Assembly (NCBI GenBank): GCA_021292165.1
Contig: CM037880.1
Location: forward strand, 138,758,564 to 138,822,563
From: Shinisaurus crocodilurus
Taxonomy: Eukaryota; Chordata; Lepidosauria; Squamata; Shinisauridae
Length of the DNA stretch: 64,000 nucleotides
Direction: 5' to 3'
The position numbers were made by a program, and so were the translations under genes. Below, one piece after another: positions 10,693 through 22,385 of this stretch (the first letter of the stretch is position 1; every line of letters begins with the position of its first letter). Under the pieces are notes generated by a model that saw nothing but the letters and a program-made list of their open reading frames with translations, was not told the DNA's origin and did no database searches.

Positions 10693-11785
10693 TGCCCTAC
10701 CCTTAAATTGGTGCAAATTTCCCCTCCATTTACTTCCCAGCTATTAAATTTGTGTATCTTTCCCAGTCCCAAAAAATGCGCACATATTCCCAACAGTTTA
10801 AAAACAAAGAAACTTTGAGGTGGCAGAACACCATGAACAAATGGGGTGACAGCAGCAGTGGTATTTACACTAGCTCCCCCAGTGGGGCACCATTCACTTG
10901 GTGCCATTCAGCCTCCTCCTCAGGGTTTTAAAAAAACTGTCAGTGACCCTCAGTAACCGGAGCAGTAAGTGCTCCAAAAAGTGGCGGTCTGGGAAGTTAA
11001 TATCGCCCCTATCTACAGTAGCTGGAAACTTGGAATCAATACGACTTACATCTGGGTAGGATTGCAGTGATAGTATTGTGTGTTTTTTTTAAAAAAATTA
11101 TTTTATTTTAGCCTCGGTGACGTACAAAAAGTTTGTCATTTCCACTAACAACCTTCTGTTACTTTCAGGGGGGAAAATGCTGGAGCTGCATAGACACGTT
11201 ATAAATTAAGGTACAGTTTTATTGTAAGAAGCTATTTCATGTTGTATTCGGTTTTCAATTGGCAAACATCATAGTGGGTATACAGCCCTGAGGCCCTGAT
11301 CGTCAAGGTGTATGCAGTTGCCAGGAATGTGTTTGCTTAGCTCTTTAAGGCAACTGGCAATCGCACAACCAGCTATTTGGCAGAAATATTTGGTTTCTCT
11401 TTTGAATAGCTAGTTGACACTATCACTAGTTTTCAAACTTGGCTGCATATGTGTACGCCAACTGAGCAGAATGGGAACCACATGTAGCACCTGTTGATGA
11501 GCACAGTTCCTCATCCAGCTAGTAATATGAGGTTGAAAGTGTCTTAACATTCCAGACAAAAGATTTAAATAATCTGATATTACCCATTGTTACAAATTGA
11601 TAACAGTCAGACACATCGGATGTTGCGTGGAAATTGCTGATAATCATTTAGAACGAATTAATATATATGTCCTCAAAATATGCACTGTGGCACCTAGTTG
11701 CAGTAATGGTGAGTGCCCTAATTTCTGGCATTAGATAGACTTTCATTTACATATCTTACTAACTAAAATACCAGTCATGTTTACC
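10693..11785. other. CDKAL1: CDKAL1 first intron, no recognised feature
   Basis: AT-rich sequence without exon signals or clear repeats. Confidence 0.5.
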
Positions 11786-12290
11786 TGTATTTATTTATTT
11801 ATTGGATTTGTACTCCATCTTTCTACTGGAAAATGGCACTCAAGGTGGTTTACAAAAGTAAAATTTATTAAAACAAAACAATATGTTAACATACAATAAA
11901 AACATAACAATTACAGGGGGGGGGAATTAAGAATTATAAATAGCACCCAACAGACCCACTTACAGGCCAAATGCCTTCTTGAATAAAGTGGTCTTGGCCT
12001 GCTGTCGGAAGGACAGCAAAGAGGGAGTGAACCTAGCTTCCCTTGGGAGGGAGTTCCACGATCTGGGAGCGGCCACCGAAAAGGCCTTCTTTCAGATTGT
12101 CACCAAATGTGCCTCTGACGGGCAGTTTTGAAAGAAGAGCTTAAGGCCTGGGCAGGCTCATATGGGAGAAGGTGGTCTTTCAGGTAGGCTGATCCCAAGC
12201 CGTGTAGGGCTTTATAGATCATAACCAGCATTTTGAATTCTGCCTGGAAACAGACCAGTAGCCAGTGATTTATTTATAGCTCAGATTACT
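11786..12290 (-). mobile_element. L2-like LINE, 3' end fragment
   Basis: Read on the - strand it ends in (AATA)n near 11790. It contains the block that reads AAGCCGTGTAGGGCTTTATA on + near 12197, shared with the LINE at 57745-61200, and the GGGAGTTCCACGATCTGGGA block. No intact coding sequence remains. Confidence 0.65.
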
Positions 12291-12339
12291 AGCTTGATTG
12301 ATTGCTGTTGTTTGAAATGATTTATTCTTGAGTTGCTTT

Positions 12340-12531
12340 ATCTACCTGCATGGCCTCTGTGCATTGCTGGTCTGGATTTGAGTTGTTTTATGCTATTGTT
12401 TTACATTTAATACTTTATATGTGTGCGTTATAGTTTTACATTATTTTTATGTTATTTATGTGAGCTACCTTGAGAGGGTGTCTCTGCTGTGAAGGTGGCA
12501 TAAAAATATTGAAATAAATGTGATAAATAAT
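12340..12531 (+). mobile_element. LINE 3' tail fragment
   Basis: GAGCTACCTTGAGAGGGTG, then GGTGGCATAAAAATATTG and AAATAAATGTGATAAATAAT, the usual end of CR1/L2-type LINEs in this window. Confidence 0.5.
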
Positions 12532-12814
12532 GGTATTTGGGTAGTCTTAAAGAAAATTGGGTTAACACACTTTTATAAATAAATCTAGTTGCATAAATCT
12601 TGAATTCTCAGAGTAAAGCTGTGTAGGCTCTGTTATGAAAAAGACAGGAGCAATTAATGTTTGGTCAGTAGTGTTTGTTTTCTTTTATTTACTAATAATG
12701 TTTGTACAACATCCCATCAACTAATGTTTTCTGGGAGGATAAAATAGAAGCACTTAAAATATACTTGATGTTTTAAGTTCTTGCTTTCTTACCATGTACT
12801 TTTATCTTTTGTAG

Positions 12815-12984
12815 AAAATGTCTGCTGTCTGCAATTCTCTCCTTGAAGACATTGAAGATATTGTGTCAGCAGAAGATCCAAAGCCTCATGATAGGCAGTT
12901 CAGGAGAGGAAGCATTCTTCCTAAAGTGCGAAAACGGCATTCACAAAAGAATGTAGAAGCAGATGATGATCCCCCCAGTGACAG
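12815..12984 (+). CDS. CDKAL1: CDKAL1 first coding exon
   Basis: CDKAL1 is the radical-SAM methylthiotransferase that makes ms2t6A at position 37 of cytosolic tRNA-Lys(UUU). It is tail-anchored in the ER and needed for accurate proinsulin translation. This exon opens after acceptor AG at 12813-12814. The start codon ATG is at 12818, and 55 codons plus 2 bases follow: N-terminus [20 protein letters not shown], then a basic stretch ([10 protein letters not shown]), ending PPSD. The donor is ACAG/GTATTC (phase 2). Splicing to 16724 restores Ser and continues into [15 protein letters not shown]. This N-terminal segment precedes the UPF0004 domain and is less conserved than the catalytic core. Confidence 0.95.
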
Positions 12985-13876
12985 GTATTCTTGTGCTTCA
13001 GAAAATGTTGCCAACCCTAAGCAGAGCAGTAGAAACAAATAGCATTTGTACATATCAGTTTCTCTGTTTCATGTGATGTCAAGGAAATTATGCTGCTAGA
13101 GAAGATTTCAGTATTTGGCACTTTCTGCTTGATAAGTTGGTTTTACTGAGATCTTGGGCCATCTCTTGAGTGTTGCTCTCATATGTGGGTGTGAGCAATG
13201 TATCCATTCTAGAGCATAACAAATTCCTATTCCATTCCTATTCCAAACCATTCCTATTCCAAACTGTAGTTAGACATTCACTTCTTATGATAGTTGCTGT
13301 AATTTCATACATAGGCATCTGGAAAACAGTTATTCTGGCTGATGCATGTAGCAAGATCGTGAGAATGGTAAACAATATTAATATTAAATATAATATAATA
13401 TATATTTATCAAGGAATGCTTGAGGAATCCAGTCTTTTTGAATTCTGCTACAAAGTGATCTGATTTGCACCCCCTGGACTAATGTGCAGTTTGAAACTTA
13501 GTTATACGCTCAATTTTTACACTTCCTGAATGTTTGGATTAAAATATCAAAATATATGTATAGATTTGTATTTTGAGAGAAACTATGTTTAGCAATATGT
13601 ATTTAAATGCAAATTTTCATGTGGATGTAAGAAAAATGGATTTAAGAAACAGGATTTAATGGATGAACACATGTAATTGTGTCAGAAATTGACTGATCCA
13701 TCCATATCTATTTTGATGTACTGAAATCTTCAGACAGAACCCTTCTGTTTGCTACTCATTTATTATTCAGGTTCATACATAATGTGTATTTGTACCAGGA
13801 TGGAGTTCGATGTCTAGATTCTCAGTAAGGCATATCAGATCTGCATATGCTTCTATGTGTGATACTGTACCCAAAA
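12985..13876. other. CDKAL1: CDKAL1 intron, no recognised repeat
   Basis: AT-rich intron with an ATATAATATA-rich patch near 13380. The open frame at 13170-13463 has no domain signature. Confidence 0.5.
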
Positions 13877-13878
13877 TA

Positions 13879-15505
13879 CAGTCCCTTGCAGAAGTATTCA
13901 CCCCCCTTTGACTTTTCCACATTTTGTTGTTACAACCTGGAATTGAAATAGATTTAATTGGCATTGTTACCACTTGATGTACACAAGATACTCAACACTG
14001 TGAAGGTGCAAAATATTTTTATTGTGGCACAAAAGTTAAGTAAACAAAAATAAGCTGGCATTTGTTGGTTGCATGAGTATTCACTCCTCTGAGTCAATAC
14101 TTGGTAGAAGCACTTTTGGCAGCAGTTACAGCTGCAAGTCTTCTTGGATAAGTCTCTGTCAGCTTTGTGCATCTGGATCCTGCAATGTTTGACCTTTCTT
14201 CCTGGCAAAATTGCTCCAGTTCTGTAAGGCTGGATGGGGACTTTTGGTGAATAGCAACTTTCAAGTCTTGCCACAGATTCTCAATCAGATTGAGGTCTAG
14301 GCTTTGACTGGGCCATTCTAAGACTTTCAGGTTCTTGTTTTTAAACCATTCCAATGTAACTTTAGCTGTGTGTTTAGGGTCATTGTCCCGCTGGAGGGTG
14401 AACCTCCACCCCAGTCTCGGGTCCCTTGCAGACTGAAACAGGTTTTCCTCTAGAATTGCCTTGTATTTGGCGACATCCATCTTGTTCTCAATCCTGACCA
14501 GTTTCCCAGTCCTTGCTGAGGAAAAGCATCCCCACAACATGATGATGCCACCACCATGCTTCACCATGGGGATGGTGTTCTCGGGGCAATGAGCACTGTT
14601 GGTTTTGTGCCACATGTAGTGTTTTGCGGTAAGGCCAAAATGTTCAGTTTTGGTCTCATCAGACCAGAGAACCTTTTTCCACACGTTTGCTGTGTTTCCC
14701 ATATGCCTTTTTGCAAACTTCAAATGGGCTTTGATAATGGGTTTGTTTCAGCAATGGCTTTCTTCTCGCCACTCTTCCATAAAGCCCAGCTTTGTGGAGC
14801 GTCTGGGTGATAGTTGTCCCATGGATGATTTTCCCAATCTCAGCTGTGGATCTCTCCAGCTCCTTCAGAGTTATCATTGGCCTTTTGTTTGCTTCTCTGA
14901 CTAATGCCCTCCTTACTCATTGAGTTTTTGTGGATGGCCTTCTCTAGGCAGAGTCATGGTTGAGCCATATTCTTTCCATTTTGTAATGATGGAATTAACG
15001 GTGCTCCAGGGGATGTTCATAGTTTGGGATATTTTTTAATAACTCAACCCTGATTGGAGCTTCTGCACAACTTTATCCTGTAGTTGTTTTGATAGCTCCT
15101 TGGTCTTCATGATGCTGTTTGTTTAGATACTATATGCTCACTGACAAAATCTGGGGCATTTCAGAAACAGGTTATTTAATCTGAGATCATGTGGCACTGC
15201 AATTGCACACAGGTAGACTCCATTCAACTACTTACAGTATGTGACTTCTGGAGGCAGTGGGTTGCACCAAATAGTTCTTTAGGCATGTCACAACACGGGG
15301 TGAATACTTATGCAACCAATAAGTGCCAGTTTGTTTTTGTTTATTTTGTGCCACAATAAATATATTTTGCACATTCACAGTGTTGAATATCTTGTGTATA
15401 TCAAGTGATAACAATGCCAATTAAATCCATTTCAATTCCAGATTGTAGCACAACAAAATGTGGAAAAGTCAAAGGGGTGTGTGTGAATAACTTTGCAAGG
15501 CATTG
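13879..15505 (-). mobile_element. Tc1-like DNA transposon, nearly full length
   Basis: Terminal inverted repeats start CAGTCCCTTGCAGAAGTATT (left) and CAATGCCTTGCAAAGTTATT (right, reverse complement). Both share TTGACTTTTCCACATTTTGT further in, so the arms exceed 50 bp. TA dinucleotides at 13877-13878 and 15506-15507 are the Tc1/mariner target duplication. The length of 1,627 bp equals a typical complete Tc1. It sits in a CDKAL1 intron. Confidence 0.95.
14094..15110 (-). pseudogene. Tc1 transposase, inactivated
   Basis: This cut-and-paste transposase belongs to the DD34E family. On the - strand the start is ATG at 15110-15108 (MKTKELSKQLQ) with the paired-like DNA-binding region after it. 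Two in-frame stops interrupt that region, one after GLSY and one after KLNE. Then come MITLKELERSTAEIGK and, after a frameshift near 14750, the catalytic part: LWSDETKTEHFG (first Asp), LQRDNDPKHTAK (second Asp) and LDLNLIENLWQDLK (Glu). The catalytic triad is present, but the stops and frameshift prevent a functional product. It could still serve as a substrate for transposase supplied from elsewhere. Confidence 0.93.
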
Positions 15506-15507
15506 TA

Positions 15508-16723
15508 CTTTAAATTCCTCAGTAGAGATCAGTCATCTCTTGTGCTTTTCTACCTACTGGTAGTTCTTTGTCTTAGAAGTGCTGATGTGTGCCAAGTTTT
15601 AAGCTGCATCTTCCTCATTGCCATTTCTGCATGTCTTTATTCTGAAACAGTTTTTTTTGTTCCAGACGGTGGTTTATATTCTGGAATTTTTCTTTCTCCC
15701 TTCAAATCTGCCTCGAAGTGTCCTATTTTGAAAACATTCTTATCTAGCTGTAATCTTGTCTTTCTTTTCACCCTGTTTTCAGGCTTGCCATTCTGTCAAA
15801 AGAACTCTCATATTACTTCAGTGTGTTACCGGAACTCTCATATTACTTCAGTGCAGTTACTGTCTCCTGGTTTGTTACAGAACTCAATTCAGAGCACTGG
15901 ATTGTGTGTTAAGTTTTTAAAACCTTTAAAGACCTAAATGATTAGAGTACTTCAAAGGCTGCCTCCTCCAGTATGAGCCTTCTGGGCATTCAGATCATCA
16001 CTGGAGCCCATGCTCTATGTGCCTTTCTCTTAAGTTGGTGCAGGTGGCTACAATTAAGAGGACATTTTCAGTGGGTTACTGAGAGGACCTGCTTGTACAG
16101 TAGGAGTTTCCCTTTCTCTCCTCCCCTCTCTAGCCTATTATCTGCTCCTACTGATATTTATTATGTGTTTTGCTATTATGTATTGTTTAAGCTGGCTTAT
16201 GTTTTGATACTATTCTAAATTTTATTCGTTTTTAAAATTAATGGTGACTTAGTTGATGAACTGTTTTGCTCTTGTGTTCTGGCTTGAACGTTTTATATAG
16301 AAAGTTGGGGCATTAAAATACTTATAATAATATCTCTGCTTATCTTCTTAGTCTTGCTGTACTTGTGGAACTCCAGCCTTAATCTAGGCAGTTTCCTCTA
16401 CCTTAAGGCATCTTTCATTTCCAGCATTTCAGGGCTGAGATCATCCTCCATCTTTTGATCTCTTTCCCATCCTTATTTTGTCACTAATGGATCAAGAGCA
16501 TGCAGTAGGACCCACATTTAATATTGTTACTTTGTACAATGCACATAAACACTCAACAAATAATACATTTTTTGAGTATACATTACATTACAATACATTA
16601 CAATAGTTTCTTTCCCAAGGGTATTTGTGAGCTCTTACAATCTCTTAGTGATTGTAGTACTCAGTGGCCAATACTGGTGGGGATGAAATGAAATTAACAT
16701 TCTTGTATTTCTTTGTTTGGCAG
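15508..16723. other. CDKAL1: CDKAL1 intron with a short tandem duplication
   Basis: The block GAACTCTCATATTACTTCAG is repeated at 15802 and 15832 (30-base period). Otherwise this is ordinary AT-rich intron. The 144-codon frame at 15503-15937 is not recognised and overlaps this duplication. Confidence 0.5.
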
Positions 16724-16836
16724 TATTATTCCTGGTGCACAAAAAATTTGGATACGCACATGGGGATGTTCTCATAATAGTTCAGATGGAGAATACATGG
16801 CTGGACAGCTGGCTGCTTATGGATACAAAATTACAG
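16724..16836 (+). CDS. CDKAL1: CDKAL1 second coding exon (start of UPF0004 domain)
   Basis: The acceptor is TTTGTTTGGCAG (AG at 16722-16723) and the donor is ACAG/GTAAGT, a perfect consensus. The exon is 113 bases: one base completing Ser from the previous exon, 37 codons and one base of the next codon (phase 1). It encodes [20 protein letters not shown], then [17 protein letters not shown]. This is the opening of the UPF0004 (methylthiotransferase N-terminal) domain. The Cys of TWGCSHN is the first of three Cys that bind the auxiliary [4Fe-4S] cluster donating sulfur. The rest of the domain, the radical-SAM CxxxCxxC motif, TRAM domain and tail anchor lie beyond the window. Confidence 0.96.
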
Positions 16837-17574
16837 GTAAGTTCAACACATTTGGTTTCTTCTGGAGTGTTCAGCATTATATAGAGATTTCAATATACTT
16901 TCTATTTTTATTTATTACAGTTCCTTGTATCCTCAGTGAGATATGTCTCATTGGTAGAGCAGAAACTCCACATTCAAAAGGAAGGAAGTCTTTCTTATTC
17001 CTTATAGATGACTACTTAGATATCTGATTAAAACACACACTTAGACAGTGTCTAGAGGGCCATAGGATGCTTCGGATTCCTAGATCTGAAGTTGAAAAAC
17101 AGTTCTGACCTCCCACTCCCCACCTTTGCAGCCGCCACAGAAAGAACTGTGCTGGCTGCATCTCCAAGGTCGTAAGAGCAACCTTGGAGAAGGGTAAAGT
17201 GGCCATTCTGGGAGGCGGGGAGGGGAGGAGATAGACGCTGCCAGCGTCTATCATAGGATGTGATTTATCCTGGCTGTGCTGCAGCCTCCCCCCCCCCCCC
17301 ATTTCTGAAGAGCTGCAGCTAGCAGGGTGGGAGAAACAGGGAGGCGAAGATCACCTCTGTGCTCCTCCCACCCTCCATAGGATGCCCATCATCATCTGAG
17401 TTCGGAGGCTTACAGGTATCCTCATTGGATTGTACCCTTAATAAATTGGGTCAGCTCAGCTTTAGAGTTACTGAGGTTCCAAGTTCACTCTGTAGAGACT
17501 GGCCACATTCAGATGTAACAACAAACCATGATTTGTTGTTATGAGAATGTGTCATGGTTAGCCTTGGGATCATT
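16837..17574. other. Intron segment without recognised gene
   Basis: A poly-C tract at about 17288-17300 and a GC-richer block at 17100-17300 are present. No transposon family was recognised. Confidence 0.45.
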
Positions 17575-18640
17575 TCGTTTCATTTCATTTCTATACAGCC
17601 CAATAGCCAAAGTTACCACAAAAATTACAACCCACAAGGACAAGACAATAAAAACATAATACAAAATATTTAGCATACTCAATTTAAAAAGAATTTGGAA
17701 CAGGTAAAAAACAATTACAATAAGAGACCGGAACCTGATAACACAACTGACAGTGCCAGCTTAAGAGGAAAGTCTTAACCTGGCACTGAAAACATGACAA
17801 TGTTGGTGCCAGGTTGACCTCAATGGGGAGAGCATTCCACAGTCAGAGGGCTACTACCAAGAAGGCCCTGTCCCTTGTTACCATCCTTTGAGCCTCCCTC
17901 AGATGAGGCACTTGGAGGAGGGCCTCAGATACTGACCATAGTGTCCACGTAGGTTCATACCAGGAGAGGCACTCCATCAGGTATTGTGGTCCTGAGCTGT
18001 GAAAGGGTTTATAGGTTAAAAGCAGCCCTTTGAATTGGGCTTGGAAATGTACAGGCAGCCAGTGCAAGTGGGCCAGAATTGGTGTTATATACCTAGACCT
18101 TCTGGTCCCTGCTATCTGTCCTGCTGCTACATTTTGCACAAGCTGCAGCTTCCGAACAGTCTTCAAAGGCAGCCCCATGTGGAGACTACTGAAGCTAGGT
18201 TATCCTGTCCTGATAGAGTTGTAGCTGGGCCACCAGCTGAAATTGGTAGAAGGCACTCTGTGCCACTGAGGCCACCTGAGCACCTGATAGCTGCAGGAGA
18301 ACCGCCAAGCTACAAACCTGCTCCTTCGGGGAGAGTGCAACTTTAGGCCAATAGCGAATGTTCTTTTCCTAGGCATGGTCCCTGAGTGGGTGGTTGCCAA
18401 CCAGCTTCAGCCATGCTTGGATGAGACTGATTATCTGTGACCCCTGTTGATTCTTCTTGATCTCTCGGTGGCTTTCAGTAACATCGACCATGGTAATCTT
18501 CTGGGGTGACTGTCTGAACTTGAAGTGGGGGGAAGTAGGTCAAGGGAGGATTTCTTCAGGAGTGGCCTCACTGCTGCCTCTTTCAGGTGGCCTGGAACCA
18601 CTCCCTCTCACAAAGAGACATTAATCACTTCCCTAGCCCA
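17575..18640 (-). mobile_element. L2-like LINE fragments, rearranged
   Basis: From 17575 to about 18345 the - strand holds the 3'UTR and C-terminal reverse transcriptase part (VGLPLKTVRKLQLVQN, then HITPVLxxLHWLPV-like sequence on 18178-17843). From about 18345 to 18530 the same LINE family is on the + strand (GAGTGGGTGGTTGCCAACCA, RT N-terminal part). From 18530 to 18640 it is on - again (GGATTTCTTCAGGAGTGGCC). Inverted pieces of one LINE family adjoin each other. Confidence 0.75.
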
Positions 18641-19323
18641 TGCACTTCCATCTCCTTTTCCTACACCCTTTCTGTGCTCGGAGAAGAAATGTAAGAGTTC
18701 CAGTAATGAGCCACCACACGCTCCAGTTTGTACACTCGATCGATATCAGGATCTTATCTTTCATGTTTATTTGTATGATTTTGTGGAATTGCTAATATGA
18801 AATGTGAAACACTTGACTAGATATTCTTTCAGAAATGGTGAATCTGGCTAGAAATCTTTCTATTAAACTGTTTGTATTATGGTTTATAAATGTTCCTATC
18901 GTATTTTCAAGCTTCTCTGCAAACAGCAGGGCTAAAAACTTCAATTTCTGAAATGAAGAGTTGGAATTCTTGGATTTCTGATGAGAATCCATGAACCATA
19001 TGCTGATATTCTGAGGACACCATATCACCTATACAGAGTGGATTGATGTAAATCAAGGTGATTTAAATAAATCATTTAAATCAGCAAGTTAAAAAGTTAA
19101 ATCAAATTTCCCATTCATACTATTTCATATGTCTCCTAAACAGTAGTGCAAATCTGAGCACTAAACCATGTTAATTTGCAGCTAAACAGAGAATTACTTA
19201 CATTGTAATTTGATTCTTACAACGAGGCCTTGCATCTCTTTGTTGCACTATATACATTTTGCATCCTTACCTTTTTCCTTTATTTTAACATGAGTGGAAT
19301 GCCTTTAAAATATTCTTCTATAG
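18641..19323. other. Intron segment, nothing recognised
   Basis: AT-rich sequence with no exon signals or clear repeat family. Confidence 0.45.
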
Positions 19324-19459
19324 CAAGGGTAGGCAACATGATACCCGTCAGAAGATTTGGACTACAACTGCCACAACCCCTGACCATTGGCCATGATGCC
19401 TGGGGCTTTTGGGATTTGTAGTCCAAAACATCTGGAGGGCACTTGGTTGCCTCCCTCTG
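19324..19459. mobile_element. Palindromic hAT-type MITE, decayed
   Basis: Arms carry TTTGGACTACAACTGCCACA and TTTGTAGTCCAAAACATCTG, with ends CAAGGGTAGGCAAC and GTTGCCTCCCTCTG. Same architecture as the elements at 48204 and 62786. The target duplication is not recognisable. Confidence 0.6.
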
Positions 19460-20352
19460 CCATATGACCAGCAGTCATGACAGTTTGTGAGGTTAAGTAT
19501 GAAACGGGTCTATAATTTTTGTCTGGCCATGTCCTCTGTGAGCAGATCTTATGTGCAGGCAGGATCATATGGGTGGTTGTTTATATAACCTGGTCCCAAA
19601 CCATTCAGGGATTTAAATATTGATAACAGCACTGTAAATTGGGCTTGGAAGTTGGTGCAAAATTGGTGTAATACGTTCAAATTTGTTGTCCCCTGCCAGC
19701 AACAAATTGTTGGAGCTTCTAAGACATTTTCAGAAGCAGACCTATAAAAAACACATTACAGTAATCTTTTTTGGAGCTGACTAAAACATGGATAACTGAG
19801 GCTAGGTCAGGCTGCTCCAGGTACAGCCACAACTGGTGAACCAGCTAGTCCTTATGAAAAGTGCTCCTGGCCATTGCTGCCACTGGCTGTCTCCAGAAGT
19901 CAATGAGTCCAAAAGCATCCCCAGACTGCATACCTGATCCTTCAGGAGAAGTATGTAAATTACTCTTTGTAAGGCACTTCGCAGATAAAGTCACTCATAT
20001 CCATTCAGACTTAAGTGCTGCAGTGAGGGCAGTACCAGTAGAAGTATCTTTGGCACTTGCTCGTCCAGTTAAGTTGGCCATGTTTCAATTTGTGCAGACT
20101 GAGAATGTGGATAGGATTCATGGAGAGATGAGGCCAATTATATGAGCACTTGGCTCTTAACCATCCTGGATAATAAGAGCAGCCAAAGGTGGACTCACTG
20201 AGTGGGTGGCAGAAGTGGTAAATGCCTCATTGTGGGCAGGTGTTGTTCCTGCATTTTTTGGGTAAGAGATTGTGGTGAGACGGTTACTGGAAAAAAATTC
20301 CCTTAGTCCCACGAAATTGGACAATTTCTGACCAGTCTCTAATATTCCATTC

Positions 20353-20769
20353 TTGGGTAAGGCGCTTGAGCGTGTGGTGGTTTCTCAGCTCCAGGCTTTC
20401 CTGGATGAAACAGATTATCTCGATCCATTTCAGTCCAAACGTAGTCCCAGTTTTGGGACTGAGGTGGCTTTGGTGGATGACCTACACCAAGAACTGGATG
20501 TAGGGTGCATCCCTGTTGTTTCTGCTGGACTTCTCATGGCTTTTGATATCATTGACTATGGTATCCCATCTGGGTCAGCTCACAGGAATGGGATTGGGGG
20601 CATGGTGTTACGGTGGCTTCAGTCCTTCCTAGAGGTCTGGCTTCAGAAGGTGATGCTGGGGGACTCCAAAATCCCAAATGAATTCTCCCAGCTGCTTCGT
20701 GTAGATGTTAAGGAGCAAGGACAAGAGAGAACCCTGAAAGGCACCATAGCTCAATGGCCAAGGCATTGA
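20353..20769 (+). pseudogene. L2-like reverse transcriptase fragment
   Basis: It keeps GKALERVVVSQLQAFLDETD, LDPFQS and degraded FDIIDYGIPSG (motif A region). GVPQGS and YADD motifs are absent or broken. The same region is better preserved on the - strand at 59107-59595. Confidence 0.7.
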
Positions 20770-21065
20770 ACAGGAGTTTAATGTCACTAATATGTGGATG
20801 ATACTCAACTCTATCTCTCCTTTCCATCTCATTCTACGGCAACTGTCGAGGTCCTGACTCATTGCCTGGTGATGGCAATGTGAGCTAACAAATTGAAATT
20901 GAATCCAGACAAGACAGATATTCATAGTCAGTAGAGCTGACCTGGGTATCCAAAGTTAAGGTCAGGTCCAGGAGAACAGCTAAACTACGAACCTGAGTTT
21001 TCAAGGGGAGTGCTATCCCATCCAGTACTGGTGGAACCCCAGTGCCCAGGTCAATAGAGCTGTGA

Positions 21066-21131
21066 GGTGAACACCCAGGTCTCTGCTGTGTCTTGAAGTG
21101 AACACCCAGGTCTCTGCTGTGTCTTGAAGTG
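21066..21131. repeat. 33-bp tandem duplication
   Basis: GTGAACACCCAGGTCTCTGC continuing to TGTGTCTTGAA occurs twice, at 21066 and 21099, without visible differences. Confidence 0.85.
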
Positions 21132-21482
21132 CCTTTGCCTAGCTGAGGCTGATGCACCATCTGTGTTCATTCCTGGAGAATGCAGATCTGGCTAAGATTG
21201 CAATGTACTTTACGTAGAGCTGCCTTTGAAAACTATTTGAAAGCTTCAGTCCATCCTGAATACACTGGCCCAGTTGTGCATAGAGGTTGTGTTCAGGGAG
21301 CGTTGTTGAAACAATGGCATTGGCTTCTGATCTGTTTCTCGGTATAATTCAAAGTACTGATTCACATGATCAAAATAAACTAATAATAATAAGGCTAAGC
21401 TATGGTGGCTTATTTTGATCAGGTGAACCAGCTCAAAGTCTTAATGATGACCTTTAAAGCCCTGAATGCTTTAGGACTGGGA

Positions 21483-21533
<51 letters not shown>

Positions 21534-21551
21534 TATTATTATTATTATTAT

Positions 21552-21590
<39 letters not shown>
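21483..21590. repeat. Compound microsatellite (AAT)n(ATT)n(AC)n
   Basis: About 16 AAT units (21483-21531) turn directly into about 8 ATT units (to about 21554), then (AC)n to 21590. The AAT/ATT switch makes a perfect palindrome. It probably grew from a LINE tail. Confidence 0.95.
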
Positions 21591-21591
<1 letters not shown>

Positions 21592-21960
21592 ACTCAATAG
21601 CTGAAGCTCTCTGGGTGGTTAACAATAAAACACAGTACAAATACAATAAAAACAGCATAAAAATTCAATACAGAATTTAAAAACAAACTCAAACCATTTG
21701 AATAATTAAAACAGGTTCAGTACATTCAGTAAATTAGACCACTGGTATAAGCCCCCCATATGCCATTAAATGCCTCGGCATAGAGGGCAGTCTTAACATC
21801 GCACCAGAAGGATAACAGATGGCACCAGGAGGGCCTCAGTGGGGAGCTTGTTCCAAAATTGGGGGGCCACCACTGAGAAGGCCCTCTTCCTTATTGCCAT
21901 GAACCAAGCCTCACTTGGAGGAAGGCCTCAGATGTTGAGCATAGTGTCCAGATAGATTTA
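21591..21960 (-). mobile_element. L2-like LINE, 3' end fragment
   Basis: The reverse complement ends with CTCTGGGTGGTTAACAATAA-type sequence read on + at 21610. It parallels the 3'UTR at 57790-58150, including the GGGAGCTTGTTCCA block at 21841-21856. Confidence 0.65.
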
Positions 21961-22385
21961 GGTTGCCTAAATATGTTGCTAACCTATTGAGATCATTTTC
22001 AGAGACCTTCTTGTGTGTTCTAACAACCCCAGGGATATGCTTTGTTGGGAATAGGGAGAGGGCCTTTTCAGTAGCTGCACCTAGGCTCTGGAACTCCCTT
22101 TTGAAGGAGGCCAGTCTCACTTCTTTATTAATGACCTGGGAGCTGGTGAAGTCCTTCCTTTTTGGAAGGCATTTACCGTAATATTTCATTTTTAACCTGT
22201 TTTAATCTGTCTCTGTTTTGGCTGCTGTTGTACTTTTATCTTCCCTTGTTCTCATAGTTCTATGATTAGTTGTTTTTGTTTTAAATTGTAGGAATGCTTT
22301 TAATTATTAAATATATGATTTTTGTAAGCCATCTTGAGCTCCAAGAATGAAAGGCAAGGTATAAATGTTTTTAAATAAATAAATC
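21961..22385 (+). mobile_element. L2-like LINE, 3' end fragment on the opposite strand
   Basis: GCACCTAGGCTCTGGAACTC (degenerate APRLWNSL coding), then 3'UTR and the end TTTGTAAGCCATCTTGAGCT with (AAAT)n at 22372-22385. Confidence 0.65.

Larger units (their letters stand above)
19580..21480. mobile_element. L2-like LINE mosaic with alternating orientation
   Basis: About 19580-19950 is 3' LINE sequence on the - strand. About 19950-20925 is reverse-transcriptase sequence on + (GKALERVVVSQLQAFLDETD, then LDPFQS). About 20925-21160 is - again. About 21160-21480 is + (RT C-terminal part, ending GCCCTGAATGCTTTAGGACT). All coding pieces are broken. Confidence 0.65.

Noticed and set aside
13170..13463. 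97-codon frame after the first CDKAL1 coding exon
   Set aside because: It lies in intron with no splice signals or domain, and the real exon ends at 12984 with a good donor.
21402..21680. Frame with poly-Asn, poly-Tyr and Thr-His repeats
   Set aside because: It is a direct translation of the AAT/ATT/AC microsatellite.
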